The notes under the pieces were generated by a model. It worked only from the letters and a program-made list of their open reading frames with translations. It searched no databases and was not told where the DNA came from. 41,803 nt of DNA from Planctomycetota bacterium (GTDB lineage Bacteria > Planctomycetota > Phycisphaerae > SM23-33), in contig JAKJER010000053.1 in assembly GCA_022705325.1 (NCBI GenBank), forward strand, positions 1 to 41,803, given 5' to 3'. Both the position numbers and the translations under genes were made by a program. Of the stretch, positions 15,789 to 24,332 are shown piece by piece; the first letter of the stretch is position 1, and the number at the start of each line of letters is the position of its first letter.

Positions 15789-17870
15789 TCAGAAGACGCT
15801 GGTGTCCTCGAAGATGTCGGTGGAGTCCCGCTCGAACTTGACCTGCTCGCCGCGCCAATCGAGCAGGTCCAGCGGCTGGACGGGCTTGGGCCAGGTCGCA
15901 AGCCGGTAGGGAATCTCGCGGGCCTTGGCTTGGGCGACGGCGAGGCACGCCAAGGCCTGGTCGTACGGGTCGGCCAGCCGGTCTACCCATCGGCGAAGCG
16001 GGCGAAGGTCCTTCTCCTCTGCGACGCACTTGGCCACGTGTTCGCTATTGAGGGCCTGCCTATCGTGCAGCAGGCTGGCCACGCGGGCTGCCCCCTCCAC
16101 GTCGCCCGCTTCCAGCTTTCGGACGGTCAGCCCATGCAGGCTGTAATTGATCTCGACTTGGGCCTTCTGGCGGAGGTCCTCCCGCTCGAGCGGGATTCTC
16201 TCGACGAGTGCGAGGGCCTTGCCTATCTCGTCCGCGGCCGCGTAGCCGGAGGCCATCCGCACGTACCAGTCCAGCGACGCGTCGGCAGGTCGCGAGGCGG
16301 GGCCGCCGGCCCGCGGAGGAGCAGAGACGGGCGGCGTCGGCGTCGATGCGGGCGGGGCCGCGGGTTTTCTATGCTCGTTCGGTGTGGAGCGGATCGCCTC
16401 CAGCAGGCGGGCTTTGCGGGCCGGATCGCCCATCCGGTTCGCCAGTTCGCTTGCCACCTCTCTCTCGCCGATCTCCGCTTGGGCGAGGGCCAACTCCTCT
16501 ATCGCCTTGGCGCGTGGCTCGGCTTGATATTTCGCGGCCGTCCCGGCCGCCACTTCGATCGTACGACGCCAGTCCTCGCGGTCCTTCAGCCGGTACAGCC
16601 GTCTCGCGATGGCCCGCAGAACCTGTTGACTGTCGTCCGGTGACTCGACGGTCAACGCGATCGACCGGGCCCGCTCGAAGTCCCGGGCAGCCAGGGCCAA
16701 CTGGGCCGTAACGCATCGTTCGCTCGTGCGGCTGCGGGCCTCATCCATCCGGCCGATCGCCCTGAGGCACCGCGCGATTGCGGCGGCGGCCTCCACTCGC
16801 TTGCCGCTCTCATACTGCAGTCCCGCCCACCGCCGCAGGGTCGAAGGCACGCGGTCCACGCCGCGTTGCACTGCGGGCGGGCGCGCGGGCAACGGGGTCC
16901 ACAACATGATCTTCGCTTCCAGCCGGATCAGGGGTTCCTGGAGGAAGTGGAAATCGCCTTCGTCCCCATTGCCTTCCAGCCAAGCCCAGGCCCAGTTGGC
17001 GGCGAAGAGGACGGACTGGCGATCCTCCTGGGGGTTGGGACGCACGCCCATCTCCGCCTGCCAGTCGGTTAATTCCGATTCGAAACTGCTGATCGACATG
17101 TGCAACAGGCATGCCGCCTCGTCGGGAGGCGCCTGGGCCAACAGTCGGGCTGCACCCTCGCTGTTACGGCGGAACAACTGCAGGGCCAACAGGTGCGACC
17201 AGGACAAATAAGGCTCCCTGCGGAGATACAGGTTCGGCAGCCGCCGGTTGTCCTGTCTGGCCTGGACCTGGCCCAGCCGGCGCAGGCTCTCCTTTGCCTG
17301 GTCGAGCCGCCCGGCGCGGAGTTGTTCGGCGATCATGAAGCCCAGGGCGGAGGCCGCCTCCTCGCCTGTGGCGAGCGGTTGGATCTGCCTGAACGCCCGC
17401 TCGTCCTGTGCCGCCCGTGCCCACCCGACCGCTACCACGCCGGCCGAGCAGGTCCGCTCGTCCGGCGAGACGCGGTCCAGCAGATCCTCGGCCTGCTTCG
17501 CTCTACGCCGGGCGGCAGGCAGGTCCTCCATCCAAGCCGCCAGTTGGGCCGCTGAAACCAGGAACTCCAGCAAGTGCACGTCCTTATCCATGTGCGAGGC
17601 GATGTGATCGGCCTGTCGGCTGACGCGGGCGCACCCGTCGGGGCTGTTGAGCCTCCAGAACAGCTTGCCCAACTCGACGCAGAGGACGGATTGCTCGTCG
17701 GGGTGAGCATGCCGGAGGCGCTCAAGGGCCAGGTCCGCCCAGACGATCGGCTGGGCGAGGTCCCCTGCGGTTTGCGGCGTGGCCGCAGCAGGAATCGGGT
17801 TCTGCCCCGCGCAACCCAGCAGGAGCAGCCCCGCCAGCACGACCGTCGTTTCAACGAGCCGCCGGATCAT
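15789..17870 (-). CDS. Large lipoprotein with TPR-like helical repeats
   Basis: A 693-residue protein with a lipobox LLLGC (Cys20). Apart from a Pro-rich linker (about residues 500-530, PPASTPTPPVSAPP) it is almost entirely helical. Ala/Leu/Arg-rich segments such as AARRRAKQAEDLLDRV and ARAIGRMDEARS-like stretches recur in pairs, the pattern of degenerate TPR repeats. It is probably a periplasm-facing scaffold at a membrane; no enzyme motif is visible and I do not recognise a specific family. A promoter -10 lies 6 bp before the ATG and there is no ribosome site, so the mRNA may be leaderless. The gene lies upstream of the PDZ-ABC exporter on the same strand, 64 bp away, though the exporter has its own promoter. 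Confidence 0.8.
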   Translation of the reverse strand: MIRRLVETTVVLAGLLLLGCAGQNPIPAAATPQTAGDLAQPIVWADLALERLRHAHPDEQSVLCVELGKLFWRLNSPDGCARVSRQADHIASHMDKDVHLLEFLVSAAQLAAWMEDLPAARRRAKQAEDLLDRVSPDERTCSAGVVAVGWARAAQDERAFRQIQPLATGEEAASALGFMIAEQLRAGRLDQAKESLRRLGQVQARQDNRRLPNLYLRREPYLSWSHLLALQLFRRNSEGAARLLAQAPPDEAACLLHMSISSFESELTDWQAEMGVRPNPQEDRQSVLFAANWAWAWLEGNGDEGDFHFLQEPLIRLEAKIMLWTPLPARPPAVQRGVDRVPSTLRRWAGLQYESGKRVEAAAAIARCLRAIGRMDEARSRTSERCVTAQLALAARDFERARSIALTVESPDDSQQVLRAIARRLYRLKDREDWRRTIEVAAGTAAKYQAEPRAKAIEELALAQAEIGEREVASELANRMGDPARKARLLEAIRSTPNEHRKPAAPPASTPTPPVSAPPRAGGPASRPADASLDWYVRMASGYAAADEIGKALALVERIPLEREDLRQKAQVEINYSLHGLTVRKLEAGDVEGAARVASLLHDRQALNSEHVAKCVAEEKDLRPLRRWVDRLADPYDQALACLAVAQAKAREIPYRLATWPKPVQPLDLLDWRGEQVKFERDSTDIFEDTSVF

Positions 17871-17876
17871 GCTCTC

Positions 17877-17905
17877 ATTCTACTTGATGCCGCCGCGCCG
17901 GTCAC
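17877..17905 (-). promoter_or_regulatory. Promoter of the TPR lipoprotein, predicted leaderless
   Basis: On the minus strand GTGACC (17905-17900) and TAGAAT (17882-17877) are 17 bp apart. Six bp separate the -10 from ATG 17870, so transcription should start at or within a base or two of the start codon. Confidence 0.55.
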
Positions 17906-17960
17906 GGGTTGGGTCGCCGAACAGAGCCCACGTCCCCTGAGGGGCTACGGGCTTTGTCTT

Positions 17961-17992
17961 CAATGGTCAATCGTCAATGGTCAGTGGTCAAT
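17961..17992. repeat. Degenerate heptamer array (CAATGGT / ATTGACC family)
   Basis: Four 7-bp units plus a partial fifth: CAATGGT, CAATCGT, CAATGGT, CAGTGGT, CAAT. Read on the minus strand it starts directly after the stop codon of the oxidoreductase gene (stop 17995-17993) as repeats of ATTGACC, then ATTGAAGA. The same arrangement follows the stop codon at 35533. Confidence 0.8.
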
Positions 17993-19348
17993 TCAGAGCG
18001 TCCATCCCTGTCGATAGGGCGGGTTGATCAGGGCGTTGGCGTCGGCGGAGTTGATGAACTGGCACTTGGCGGCGTCCCACTGGAGCTTGGTGCCGTGGAG
18101 CTTGATGGCGATCACGCCGAGCATGGCGATCTCGGTGAGCGGGCCGCCGTAGGTCGCGAAGTCCGAGCCGGCCTTCTTGCCCTCGCGGATGGCGTTGATC
18201 CAGTCGGCCTGGTGCCCGCCCCGGACGCGGGGGATGGAGGGCTCGGGGCGCTTGTAGGCCTTCATCTTGGCCTCGGGGATGATCCGCACGCCGTTGGCCC
18301 CGTGCGAGCCGTACATGATCACGCCGTCGCTGCCGTAGACGTAGGCGCCGGTCTTGACGCCCTGGCGGCCTTGTTCGAGCACTTCGGCGCGGGGGATGGG
18401 CGTCTTGCCGCTGTGCCAGACCATCGTGATCTCGCCCCGCTTGCCCTTGGCGGGGAAAGTGAAGGTCACCTTGTCGCCGGGCGGGAAGGAGTCGCCCTGG
18501 GTCTTGTAGTCCCAGTCCTTGACCTCGGCCTGGACCGTCGAGGGGGCGCCCAGGTCCAGGGCCCAGAAGACCGGATCGACCACGTGGCAGACCCAGTCGC
18601 CGATGGTCCCGTTGCCGAAGGGCGTCCAGCCTCGCCACTTGCCGGGGCAGTACGTGGGATGATACGGGCGCTGCCGGGCCGGGCCCAGCCACAGGTCCCA
18701 GTCGAGCCCCTCGGGAACGGGATGCACCTCCGTGAGCTTGGCCAGGTCGCCCATGTGGGAGTTGTTGGCCGAGCAGCCCAGGTCGATCCGCTGGACCTGG
18801 CCGATGGCCCCGTCGCGCACCCACTCCACGAGCAGGCGGATCGTGTCGGTGGAGTGCCCCTGGTTGCCGAGTTGGGTGACCGTGGCGGCCTCGCGGGCGG
18901 CGCGGATCAGCTCGCGGACCTCGTGGACCGAGTGGGCCAGCGGCTTCTCGCAATACACGTGCTTCTTGCGCTTCAGGGCGGCCATGCAGGCTACCGCGTG
19001 CGTGTGGTCGGGCGTGCCGACGACGACGGCGTCGATGTCCTTATCCATCTGGTCGAACATCTTGCGGAAGTCGGCGAAGAACTTGGCCTGGGAGAACTTC
19101 TTGATGTTCCCCGCCGCCCGCTTGGTGTCCACGTCGCACAGCGCCGCCACGTGGACGCCGTCCAGGCCCGCGCAGGCGTTGAGGTCGCCTCCGCCGCGCC
19201 CGCCCGCGCCGATGCAGGCCAGACGGATCTTCTCGCTGGGCGCCACCTTGCCGCTCTGGGCCAGCACGTGCCGGGGGACGATGGTGAACGCGGCGGCCGC
19301 AGCCGCGGAGCTCAACAGCGAACGACGGGTCATCTTGCTCGGGTGCAT
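17993..19348 (-). CDS. Tat-exported Gfo/Idh/MocA family oxidoreductase
   Basis: A 451-residue protein. The Tat signal MTRRSLLSSAAAAAAF ends near VLAQ. The Rossmann domain starts IRLACIGAGGRGGGDL; the nucleotide-facing Asp follows in VAALCDVDT. The family motif is intact: KHVYCEKPLAHSVHE, with the catalytic Lys of EKP. The C-terminal domain includes WLGPARQRPYHP and GDWVCHVVDPVFWAL, typical of the planctomycete secreted subgroup. It probably oxidises or epimerises a sugar derivative with bound NAD(P) outside the cytoplasm; substrate unknown. ATG 19348 is chosen for GAGGAG 7 bp upstream; the codons before it have no support, and a later in-frame ATG lies 5 codons in. It is divergent from prfB. 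Confidence 0.92.
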   Translation of the reverse strand: MHPSKMTRRSLLSSAAAAAAFTIVPRHVLAQSGKVAPSEKIRLACIGAGGRGGGDLNACAGLDGVHVAALCDVDTKRAAGNIKKFSQAKFFADFRKMFDQMDKDIDAVVVGTPDHTHAVACMAALKRKKHVYCEKPLAHSVHEVRELIRAAREAATVTQLGNQGHSTDTIRLLVEWVRDGAIGQVQRIDLGCSANNSHMGDLAKLTEVHPVPEGLDWDLWLGPARQRPYHPTYCPGKWRGWTPFGNGTIGDWVCHVVDPVFWALDLGAPSTVQAEVKDWDYKTQGDSFPPGDKVTFTFPAKGKRGEITMVWHSGKTPIPRAEVLEQGRQGVKTGAYVYGSDGVIMYGSHGANGVRIIPEAKMKAYKRPEPSIPRVRGGHQADWINAIREGKKAGSDFATYGGPLTEIAMLGVIAIKLHGTKLQWDAAKCQFINSADANALINPPYRQGWTL

Positions 19349-19434
19349 CGGCGGTCTCCTCTTGATGGAACGGACACTGCGCCAAACGGGAAACAACAGC
19401 GAATATTGACCGGACCTTCCCGCTCGCAGTTTGC

Positions 19435-19464
19435 TTGGACCTCCGCCCGAGGGTCGAGTATGAT
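19435..19464 (+). promoter_or_regulatory. Promoter of prfB
   Basis: TTGGAC (19435-19440) and TATGAT (19459-19464) with an 18-bp spacer, 21 bp before the prfB start codon. Confidence 0.6.
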
Positions 19465-19485
19465 ACCGGGCTCAGGAGTCAAGAC

Positions 19486-20608
19486 ATGACACAGGTAGAG
19501 AACCTGAAAGAGCGCATCGAATCCCTCAGCGCCCGGATCGTCGCCATCCGGGACTCTCTTTGACGTGCCTAAACGACAGGCGCGGATGGGGGAGATGGAA
19601 GCCAAGATGGCTGAGCCGGGCTTCTGGGACAACCAGGAGGCCGCCCAGAAAGTGGTGGGGGACCTGAAGGCCCTCAAGGCGGTGGTGGTGCCTGTGAACG
19701 CGCTGCTGCGCCGGGTGGAAGACCTTCAGGTGCTGCACGAGATGGCCGTCGAGGAAGGCAGCAACGAGACGCTGGTCGAGGCGGCCGTCGAGGCGGAAAA
19801 AGCCGAGGACGATCTGGATCGCCTGGAGCTGCGAACGATGCTGTCGGGCCCGCACGACGCGGGCGACTGCTACTTCTCCATCCACGCCGGGGCGGGCGGG
19901 ACCGAAAGCTGCGACTGGGCCGAGATGCTCCTGCGCATGTACCTGCGGTACTTCGAGCGGGCCGGCTACGGCGTGGAAGAGGTGGACCGCCTGGAAGGCG
20001 AAGAGGCGGGCATCCGCTGGGTGACGCTACGGGTGAGCGGGCCCTACGCCTTCGGCTTCCTCTCGTGCGAGCGGGGCGTGCACCGCCTGGTGCGGATCAG
20101 CCCATACGACGCCCAGAGCCGGCGCCACACCAGCTTCGCCTCGGTCGACGTCCTGCCGGACGTCGAGGACGTCGAAATCGACATCGACTGGGACAAGGAC
20201 GTTCGCGAGGACACCTTCCGTGCCAGCGGGGCCGGCGGGCAGCACGTCAACAAGACCTCCAGCGCCATCCGCCTGACGCACGAGCCGACCGGCGTCGTCG
20301 TCCAGTGCCAGAACGAGCGGTCCCAGCACAAGAACCGCGCCGCCGCCCGGAAGATGCTGGCCGCCAAGCTCTATCAACTCGAACAGGCCAAGCGCGACGC
20401 GGAGCTGAGCAAGCTGTACGGAGACCGGGGCGAGATCAGCTTCGGCAGCCAGATCCGCTCCTACGTGCTGTACCCGTATCAGCTCGTGCGCGACGAACGG
20501 ACCGAACTCAAGAGCCCCCATACCGGTCGGGTGTTGGACGGCGAGTTGCAGGAGTTCATCGACGCCTACCTGCGCCACCGGGGCGGCCTGCGGGCCAAGC
20601 AGGCGTAG
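19486..20608 (+). CDS. prfB: Peptide chain release factor 2, with programmed +1 frameshift
   Basis: RF2 terminates translation at UGA and UAA. ATG 19486 (AGGAG upstream) opens a 25-codon frame, MTQVENLKERIESLSARIVA..., ending CTT TGA at 19558-19563. Slipping +1 at CTT-TGA-C continues as DVPKRQARMGEMEAKM, giving 373 residues, close to the E. coli length of 365. This is the classic RF2 autoregulatory site: low RF2 lets the ribosome slip past the UGA. The usual AGGGGG stimulator is reduced to a weak GGGA. The GGQ motif is present (GAGGQHVNKTSSAIRL). The stop-codon-reading tripeptide, normally SPF, reads SPY (RISPYDAQSRRHTSF). The true CDS joins 19486-19560 and 19562-20608; it is not a pseudogene. 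Confidence 0.95.
19555..19564 (+). promoter_or_regulatory. RF2 programmed frameshift site
   Basis: TCT CTT TGA C: slippery CTT followed by the in-frame UGA (19561-19563) and C, the conserved context for +1 slippage in prfB. Confidence 0.9.
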
Positions 20609-20639
20609 GCGGCCTTTCGGCGGCCTACGCCTGCTTGGC
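20594..20639. terminator. Long perfect inverted repeat between convergent prfB and small lipoprotein gene
   Basis: Arms of 17 bp, GCCAAGCAGGCGTAGGC (20594-20610) and its exact complement (20623-20639), with a 12-nt centre. The left arm contains the last codons and stop of prfB. It probably serves as a hairpin terminator in both directions, although no T-run follows. Confidence 0.65.
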
Positions 20640-20659
20640 GCCGGGCCCTCGATCCTGCC

Positions 20660-20980
20660 TCACCGATGGCGAGGCCCGCCGTGGGCGGGAGCCCCGTGTC
20701 GCGGGGGCGGAACGTGCGAGGGAGCCATTACCGGAGCGCGGTACACCGGGCCGGGCGCCCTGTACACGGGCACGGGCTGGCGATAGACCGTCATCGGGGG
20801 CGGGGGCGGCCGGTGAACGACCACCGGTGCGGGATAATACCCGCCGTGGCGGCCGTAGTTGATCCTGTGGTGGTCGTCGCCGCAGCCGGTAAGCACGCCT
20901 GCCGCCAGCACCAGGCCAGCCGGCAGGAGGACCCACCCGGCCAACGCTTTGATTGTCTTGTATGTCTTCATGGTATTCAC
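20660..20980 (-). CDS. Small Pro/His-rich lipoprotein
   Basis: A 106-residue protein with a signal sequence and lipobox LTGC (Cys33). The mature part is low-complexity: HHRINYGRHGGYYPAP, then repeated VYR-x-P units (MTVYRQPVPVYRAPGPVYRAP) and a His/Pro-rich tail. GAGGTG lies 6 bp before ATG 20980; a second in-frame ATG is three codons in. The His and Tyr/Pro repeats suggest a flexible surface or metal-binding spacer, but function is unknown. Confidence 0.65.
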   Translation of the reverse strand: MNTMKTYKTIKALAGWVLLPAGLVLAAGVLTGCGDDHHRINYGRHGGYYPAPVVVHRPPPPPMTVYRQPVPVYRAPGPVYRAPVMAPSHVPPPRHGAPAHGGPRHR

Positions 20981-21030
20981 CTCGCTGGCAGGCTAGTGCC
21001 TCGGCGGGGTGCGGGGGTTACACCGGGCTT

Positions 21031-21059
21031 TTGCCTCGTTCGGGGCATCCTGGTAGAAT
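21031..21059 (+). promoter_or_regulatory. Promoter of the MFS-type transporter gene
   Basis: TTGCCT (21031-21036) and TAGAAT (21054-21059) with a 17-bp spacer. Expected leader about 28 nt, with no clear ribosome site. Confidence 0.6.
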
Positions 21060-21093
21060 GCGATTCTCGCCCCGTCGAACGGGCAGTGCTTTT

Positions 21094-22527
21094 ATGGAGC
21101 CAACAGAGCAATCCGCAGCCGCCACCGCCGAATTGCCCCCGTGCGGGGCGGGCGAGGAGCGGGAGGAGGCATCCCTCCCGCCGGCGCTGCGTCAGCGCGG
21201 GCAGCGATCGCTGATCCGCGCGGCCATGACCGCTTCGGTGATCGCGACCACCATCCTGGGCACCACCGTGCCCACGTTGTATCTGTTGGGCCTGGGCGCT
21301 CGCGAGTTGACCATCGGCGTGCTGGTGATGCTGATGTCGATTTCCCCGCTGGGGCAACTGGTCGGCCTGCGCCTGGTGCCTCGCCTGGGCAAGGCGGGGG
21401 TGCTGCTGTACGGGCGACTGGTGCAGTTGCCTCTGGCGGCTGGACTGATCGTGCTGGCGGGCGTGGGCGTCAGCGGCGACTGGGTGGTCCTGCTGGCGAT
21501 GGGCCTGTTCTCGCTGCTGGCGTTCGTCAGTTCGGTCAGCTACACGACCTGGTGGCCGCTGGTGCAGGACAACGTGCCGGGGGCGACGCTGGGAACGTTC
21601 TTCGCGCGGATGCGGACGCGCCTGCGGGCGGTGGAGGTGGGCGTGCCGCTGCTGGTGGGCTTCTACCTGGCTTCGCGCCCGCCGCTGCATCGCTTCGCCC
21701 TGCCGTTCGCCCTGGGCTGGGTGGCGCTGGCGGTCGGGGCGTGGTACGCCAGGCAGATTCCCGAGTTGCCCGCGGCGGCAGTCGAGCGCGGGCTGTGGGG
21801 GCGGATGGCCCAAGCGCGGCGCTCGCCCGCGGTGCGTCGCTACATCGCGTACACGTCCATCTACAACTTCGTCATCGCCCTGTTCACGGCGTTCTGGGTC
21901 GTGCTGCTGACGGCCAAGCCGGGCAACGTCTTCGTCGGCCTGCCCGCCGGTCACGTGATGTGGCTGGCGGCGGTGGCGCACGTGCTGGGTCTGAAGTTCT
22001 GGGCCCGCCTGGTCGATCTGCATGGCGGACGCCCCGCGCTGGGCATCAGCCACATCGGCGCGGCCGCCCTGGGCCTGGCGTGGCTGGCCCTGCCGTCGAG
22101 CCACTGGCTGTTGACGGCCTGGGCGGCGGCGTTCTTCCTGGCCTGGGGCTTCCTGGACGGCGGGATGCTGATGGCCCGCACTTGCTCGCTGGTCCGCTGC
22201 GTGGATCGCGCCCATCAGAGCGAGAGCTTCACGCTGGTCGCGTTGTGCGCGTCCGCCTGCGGGGCCCTGGGCGGCCTGTTAGGCGGGCTGGCGTTCGACT
22301 GGCTCAGCCGCCGCGCGGCCCAGCACCGCCCGTTGGGGCTGGACCCGCGGGCCATCTACCTGTGCGTGGTCCAGCTCGGCCTGCTGGGCGCGTGGTTGGC
22401 CAGCCGGCACCTGGTCGGGCACGACCGCCAGACGCCCACCCGCCACCTGCTAGGCTCGCTGTGGCGGCGGATTGCGGGCAGTTTCGCGGGCCCGCCCCAG
22501 GCGCCCGAGCCGCGGGCGCCCAAGTAG
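21094..22527 (+). CDS. MFS-type multi-pass transporter
   Basis: A 477-residue integral membrane protein with about 12 predicted helices in two halves (first half from MTASVIATTILGTTVPTLYLLG; second from YNFVIALFTAFWVVLLTA), separated by a basic cytoplasmic loop (RGLWGRMAQARRSPAVRRYI). The N-terminal ~40 residues are polar and acidic. Substrate cannot be assigned. ATG 21094 is preferred because the upstream part of the frame codes an unlikely Arg/Pro/Ser-rich stretch and the promoter at 21031-21059 lies inside it. The C-terminal tail is Pro-rich (AGPPQAPEPRAPK). Confidence 0.82.
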   Translation: MEPTEQSAAATAELPPCGAGEEREEASLPPALRQRGQRSLIRAAMTASVIATTILGTTVPTLYLLGLGARELTIGVLVMLMSISPLGQLVGLRLVPRLGKAGVLLYGRLVQLPLAAGLIVLAGVGVSGDWVVLLAMGLFSLLAFVSSVSYTTWWPLVQDNVPGATLGTFFARMRTRLRAVEVGVPLLVGFYLASRPPLHRFALPFALGWVALAVGAWYARQIPELPAAAVERGLWGRMAQARRSPAVRRYIAYTSIYNFVIALFTAFWVVLLTAKPGNVFVGLPAGHVMWLAAVAHVLGLKFWARLVDLHGGRPALGISHIGAAALGLAWLALPSSHWLLTAWAAAFFLAWGFLDGGMLMARTCSLVRCVDRAHQSESFTLVALCASACGALGGLLGGLAFDWLSRRAAQHRPLGLDPRAIYLCVVQLGLLGAWLASRHLVGHDRQTPTRHLLGSLWRRIAGSFAGPPQAPEPRAPK

Positions 22528-22640
22528 GAGGGCGGACCCGCGGAGATTCCTTCCGCCAGGGCGGACGAACACGCGGGCCTCGGCGCGGTACAATAGTGGA
22601 TACATTCGCGGCGGCTGCCGCGATGGCGAAAGGAACGGCT

Positions 22641-24215
22641 ATGTTGCGAGCGTGGGTTTGCGCGGCGGTGATGGCGGGGCTGTGCGGAACGGGCCTGGCC
22701 CAGGACGCCGACGAAGAGAAGCCTCGAGAGTTGATCGTCACCACCATGCCGGCGGCGCCGAAATCCGCCAACGGCGTCGAGGCGCGCGTGGCCAGGCTGG
22801 ACCTGGCCCAGCCGCTGAGCAGCGTGCTGGACGAGTTGGCCGGACAGGCCAAGCTGAAGATCCAGCCCAACTGGGTCGAGTTGGCCAAGGCCGGCGTGGA
22901 GCGCACCCGTCAGGTCGGCAGCGCGACGCTGGTGGGCGTGACGGTGCAGACGGCCTTGGACGTGATCTGCCGCCTGGCCGACCCGGCCGGGTGGACCGAG
23001 GCCAAGGACGTGGTCGTCTTGACCTCGAAGGCGGACCTGGCTTCGCGCCAGGTCACCCGGGACTACCACGCGGGCTCGCTGAAGGCCGGCGACGTGCCCG
23101 CCCTGCTCGAAGCGCTGCTGGGCCTGAAGGGCGCGACCGCGGCGGACAAGGGCGACCAGGTCGCCGTCACCGCGCCGCTGAGCGACCACCCGCAGATCGA
23201 GCGGGTGCTCACGTTGGCCTGGCGGGGCAGCACCGCGGAGGACTGGCTGCACATCCTCGGCGGGGCGAGGTTCCGCGTCTCGCGCGAGTCGGAGTTCGGG
23301 TGGGACAAGGCGGACCTGCGCCAGGTGCTGGCCGAGTTGTCGCAGCGGGGCGGGACCAGCGTGGTGCTGGACGAACCGGCCCTTCAGGCGGCCAAGTTCA
23401 CGCCGGCGCCGATCAGCGTCAAGAGCGAGCGGATGACGCCGGACAAGGCGCTGGCGACCGTGCTGGCGCAGGGCGGCGCCTCCGCGGCCCTGACGCTGGA
23501 GGTGATGGGGCGGGGCGAGATGATCCTTGTGACCACCCGGCAGCACGCCCGCCCGCTGATGGGGGCCTTCCTGGTGCACCGTCCGCTGCTGGTCAAGCAG
23601 AAGGTGGAAGACCCGCAGGCCCTGATGGCCTTCATCCGCAAGACGGTGGACCCCGCGTCCTGGCACGAGGATCAGCCGGCGGCGTCCCCGGCCGCGGGCA
23701 AGGCCAGACCCGCGCCGGCTCTGGCGACCGCCCACGCATCCGAGGGGCGGATGGCCCTGGCGGGCAACCGCCTGATCTGCCGCCAGTCGGCCAAGACGCT
23801 CGGAGCCATCGGCGAACTGATGGAAGACCCCGCCTGCCGGGCGGTCAACAAGCGACTGGCCGCGATGGCGGCCGCCGCGGCGCGGACGACTCCGCCCAAA
23901 CCGCCCGTTGTCCGCCAGCCCACGCTCCCGCCGGTTCGCCAGCCGACCGTTCCGCCGGTCCGCCAACCGACCAGCCCGTCGGGCAAGAACGGCGCGGCCG
24001 GCAAGAAGACCGAACCCGCCGCCCCGGTCGTTCGCCCACCGACGCCCTCCGCGGAGGAGCCCCAGGCCCGCCGCTTCAAGCTGGCCGAGGTCTACCTGCA
24101 ACAGGGACTGAACGACAAGGCCGCCGAGATCCTCCGCGAGATCATCGAGAAGTACCCCCAGAGCGAGGAGGCCGCCAAGGCCAAGACGAAGCTGGAACGG
24201 CTCAAAGAGGAGTAG
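22641..24215 (+). CDS. Secreted protein with secretin-N/STN-like domains, Pro-rich linker and C-terminal TPR
   Basis: A 524-residue exported protein (signal MLRAWVCAAVMAGLCGTGLAQ). Residues about 45-130 (LDLAQPLSSVLDELAGQAKL ... VTVQTALDVIC) and 220-310 (DLRQVLAELSQRGGTSVV ... DKALATVLAQGG) look like two copies of the short domain found at the N-termini of secretins and TonB receptors. A linker has three VRQPT units (about residues 417-440: VVRQPTLPPVRQPTVPPVRQPT). The last ~45 residues are one TPR-like hairpin (FKLAEVYLQQGLNDKAAEI). No secretin channel domain is present, so it is a periplasmic accessory rather than a pore. ATG 22641 is chosen for AAAGGAA 6 bp upstream; ATG 22623 is in frame and possible. 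Confidence 0.75.
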   Translation: MLRAWVCAAVMAGLCGTGLAQDADEEKPRELIVTTMPAAPKSANGVEARVARLDLAQPLSSVLDELAGQAKLKIQPNWVELAKAGVERTRQVGSATLVGVTVQTALDVICRLADPAGWTEAKDVVVLTSKADLASRQVTRDYHAGSLKAGDVPALLEALLGLKGATAADKGDQVAVTAPLSDHPQIERVLTLAWRGSTAEDWLHILGGARFRVSRESEFGWDKADLRQVLAELSQRGGTSVVLDEPALQAAKFTPAPISVKSERMTPDKALATVLAQGGASAALTLEVMGRGEMILVTTRQHARPLMGAFLVHRPLLVKQKVEDPQALMAFIRKTVDPASWHEDQPAASPAAGKARPAPALATAHASEGRMALAGNRLICRQSAKTLGAIGELMEDPACRAVNKRLAAMAAAAARTTPPKPPVVRQPTLPPVRQPTVPPVRQPTSPSGKNGAAGKKTEPAAPVVRPPTPSAEEPQARRFKLAEVYLQQGLNDKAAEILREIIEKYPQSEEAAKAKTKLERLKEE

Positions 24216-24332
24216 TCGCCGGGCGTCCGCCGGCCTTCATGGCGGCGCGGGGAGGCTGACAGGTCGGCCTCTCTACACAACCGCCGCGCCGGAACAGCCG
24301 ATATCAACACTGTTCCCTCGCGCGGAGACCTT

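Noticed and set aside
19561..19563. In-frame stop in prfB read as a pseudogene
   Set aside because: It is the conserved programmed +1 frameshift of RF2, with intact downstream GGQ domain.
21141..24215. A 1,024-residue plus-strand frame fusing a long N-terminus to the STN/TPR protein
   Set aside because: The first ~500 codons run through the MFS gene in another frame. The signal peptide and ribosome site place the true start at 22641.
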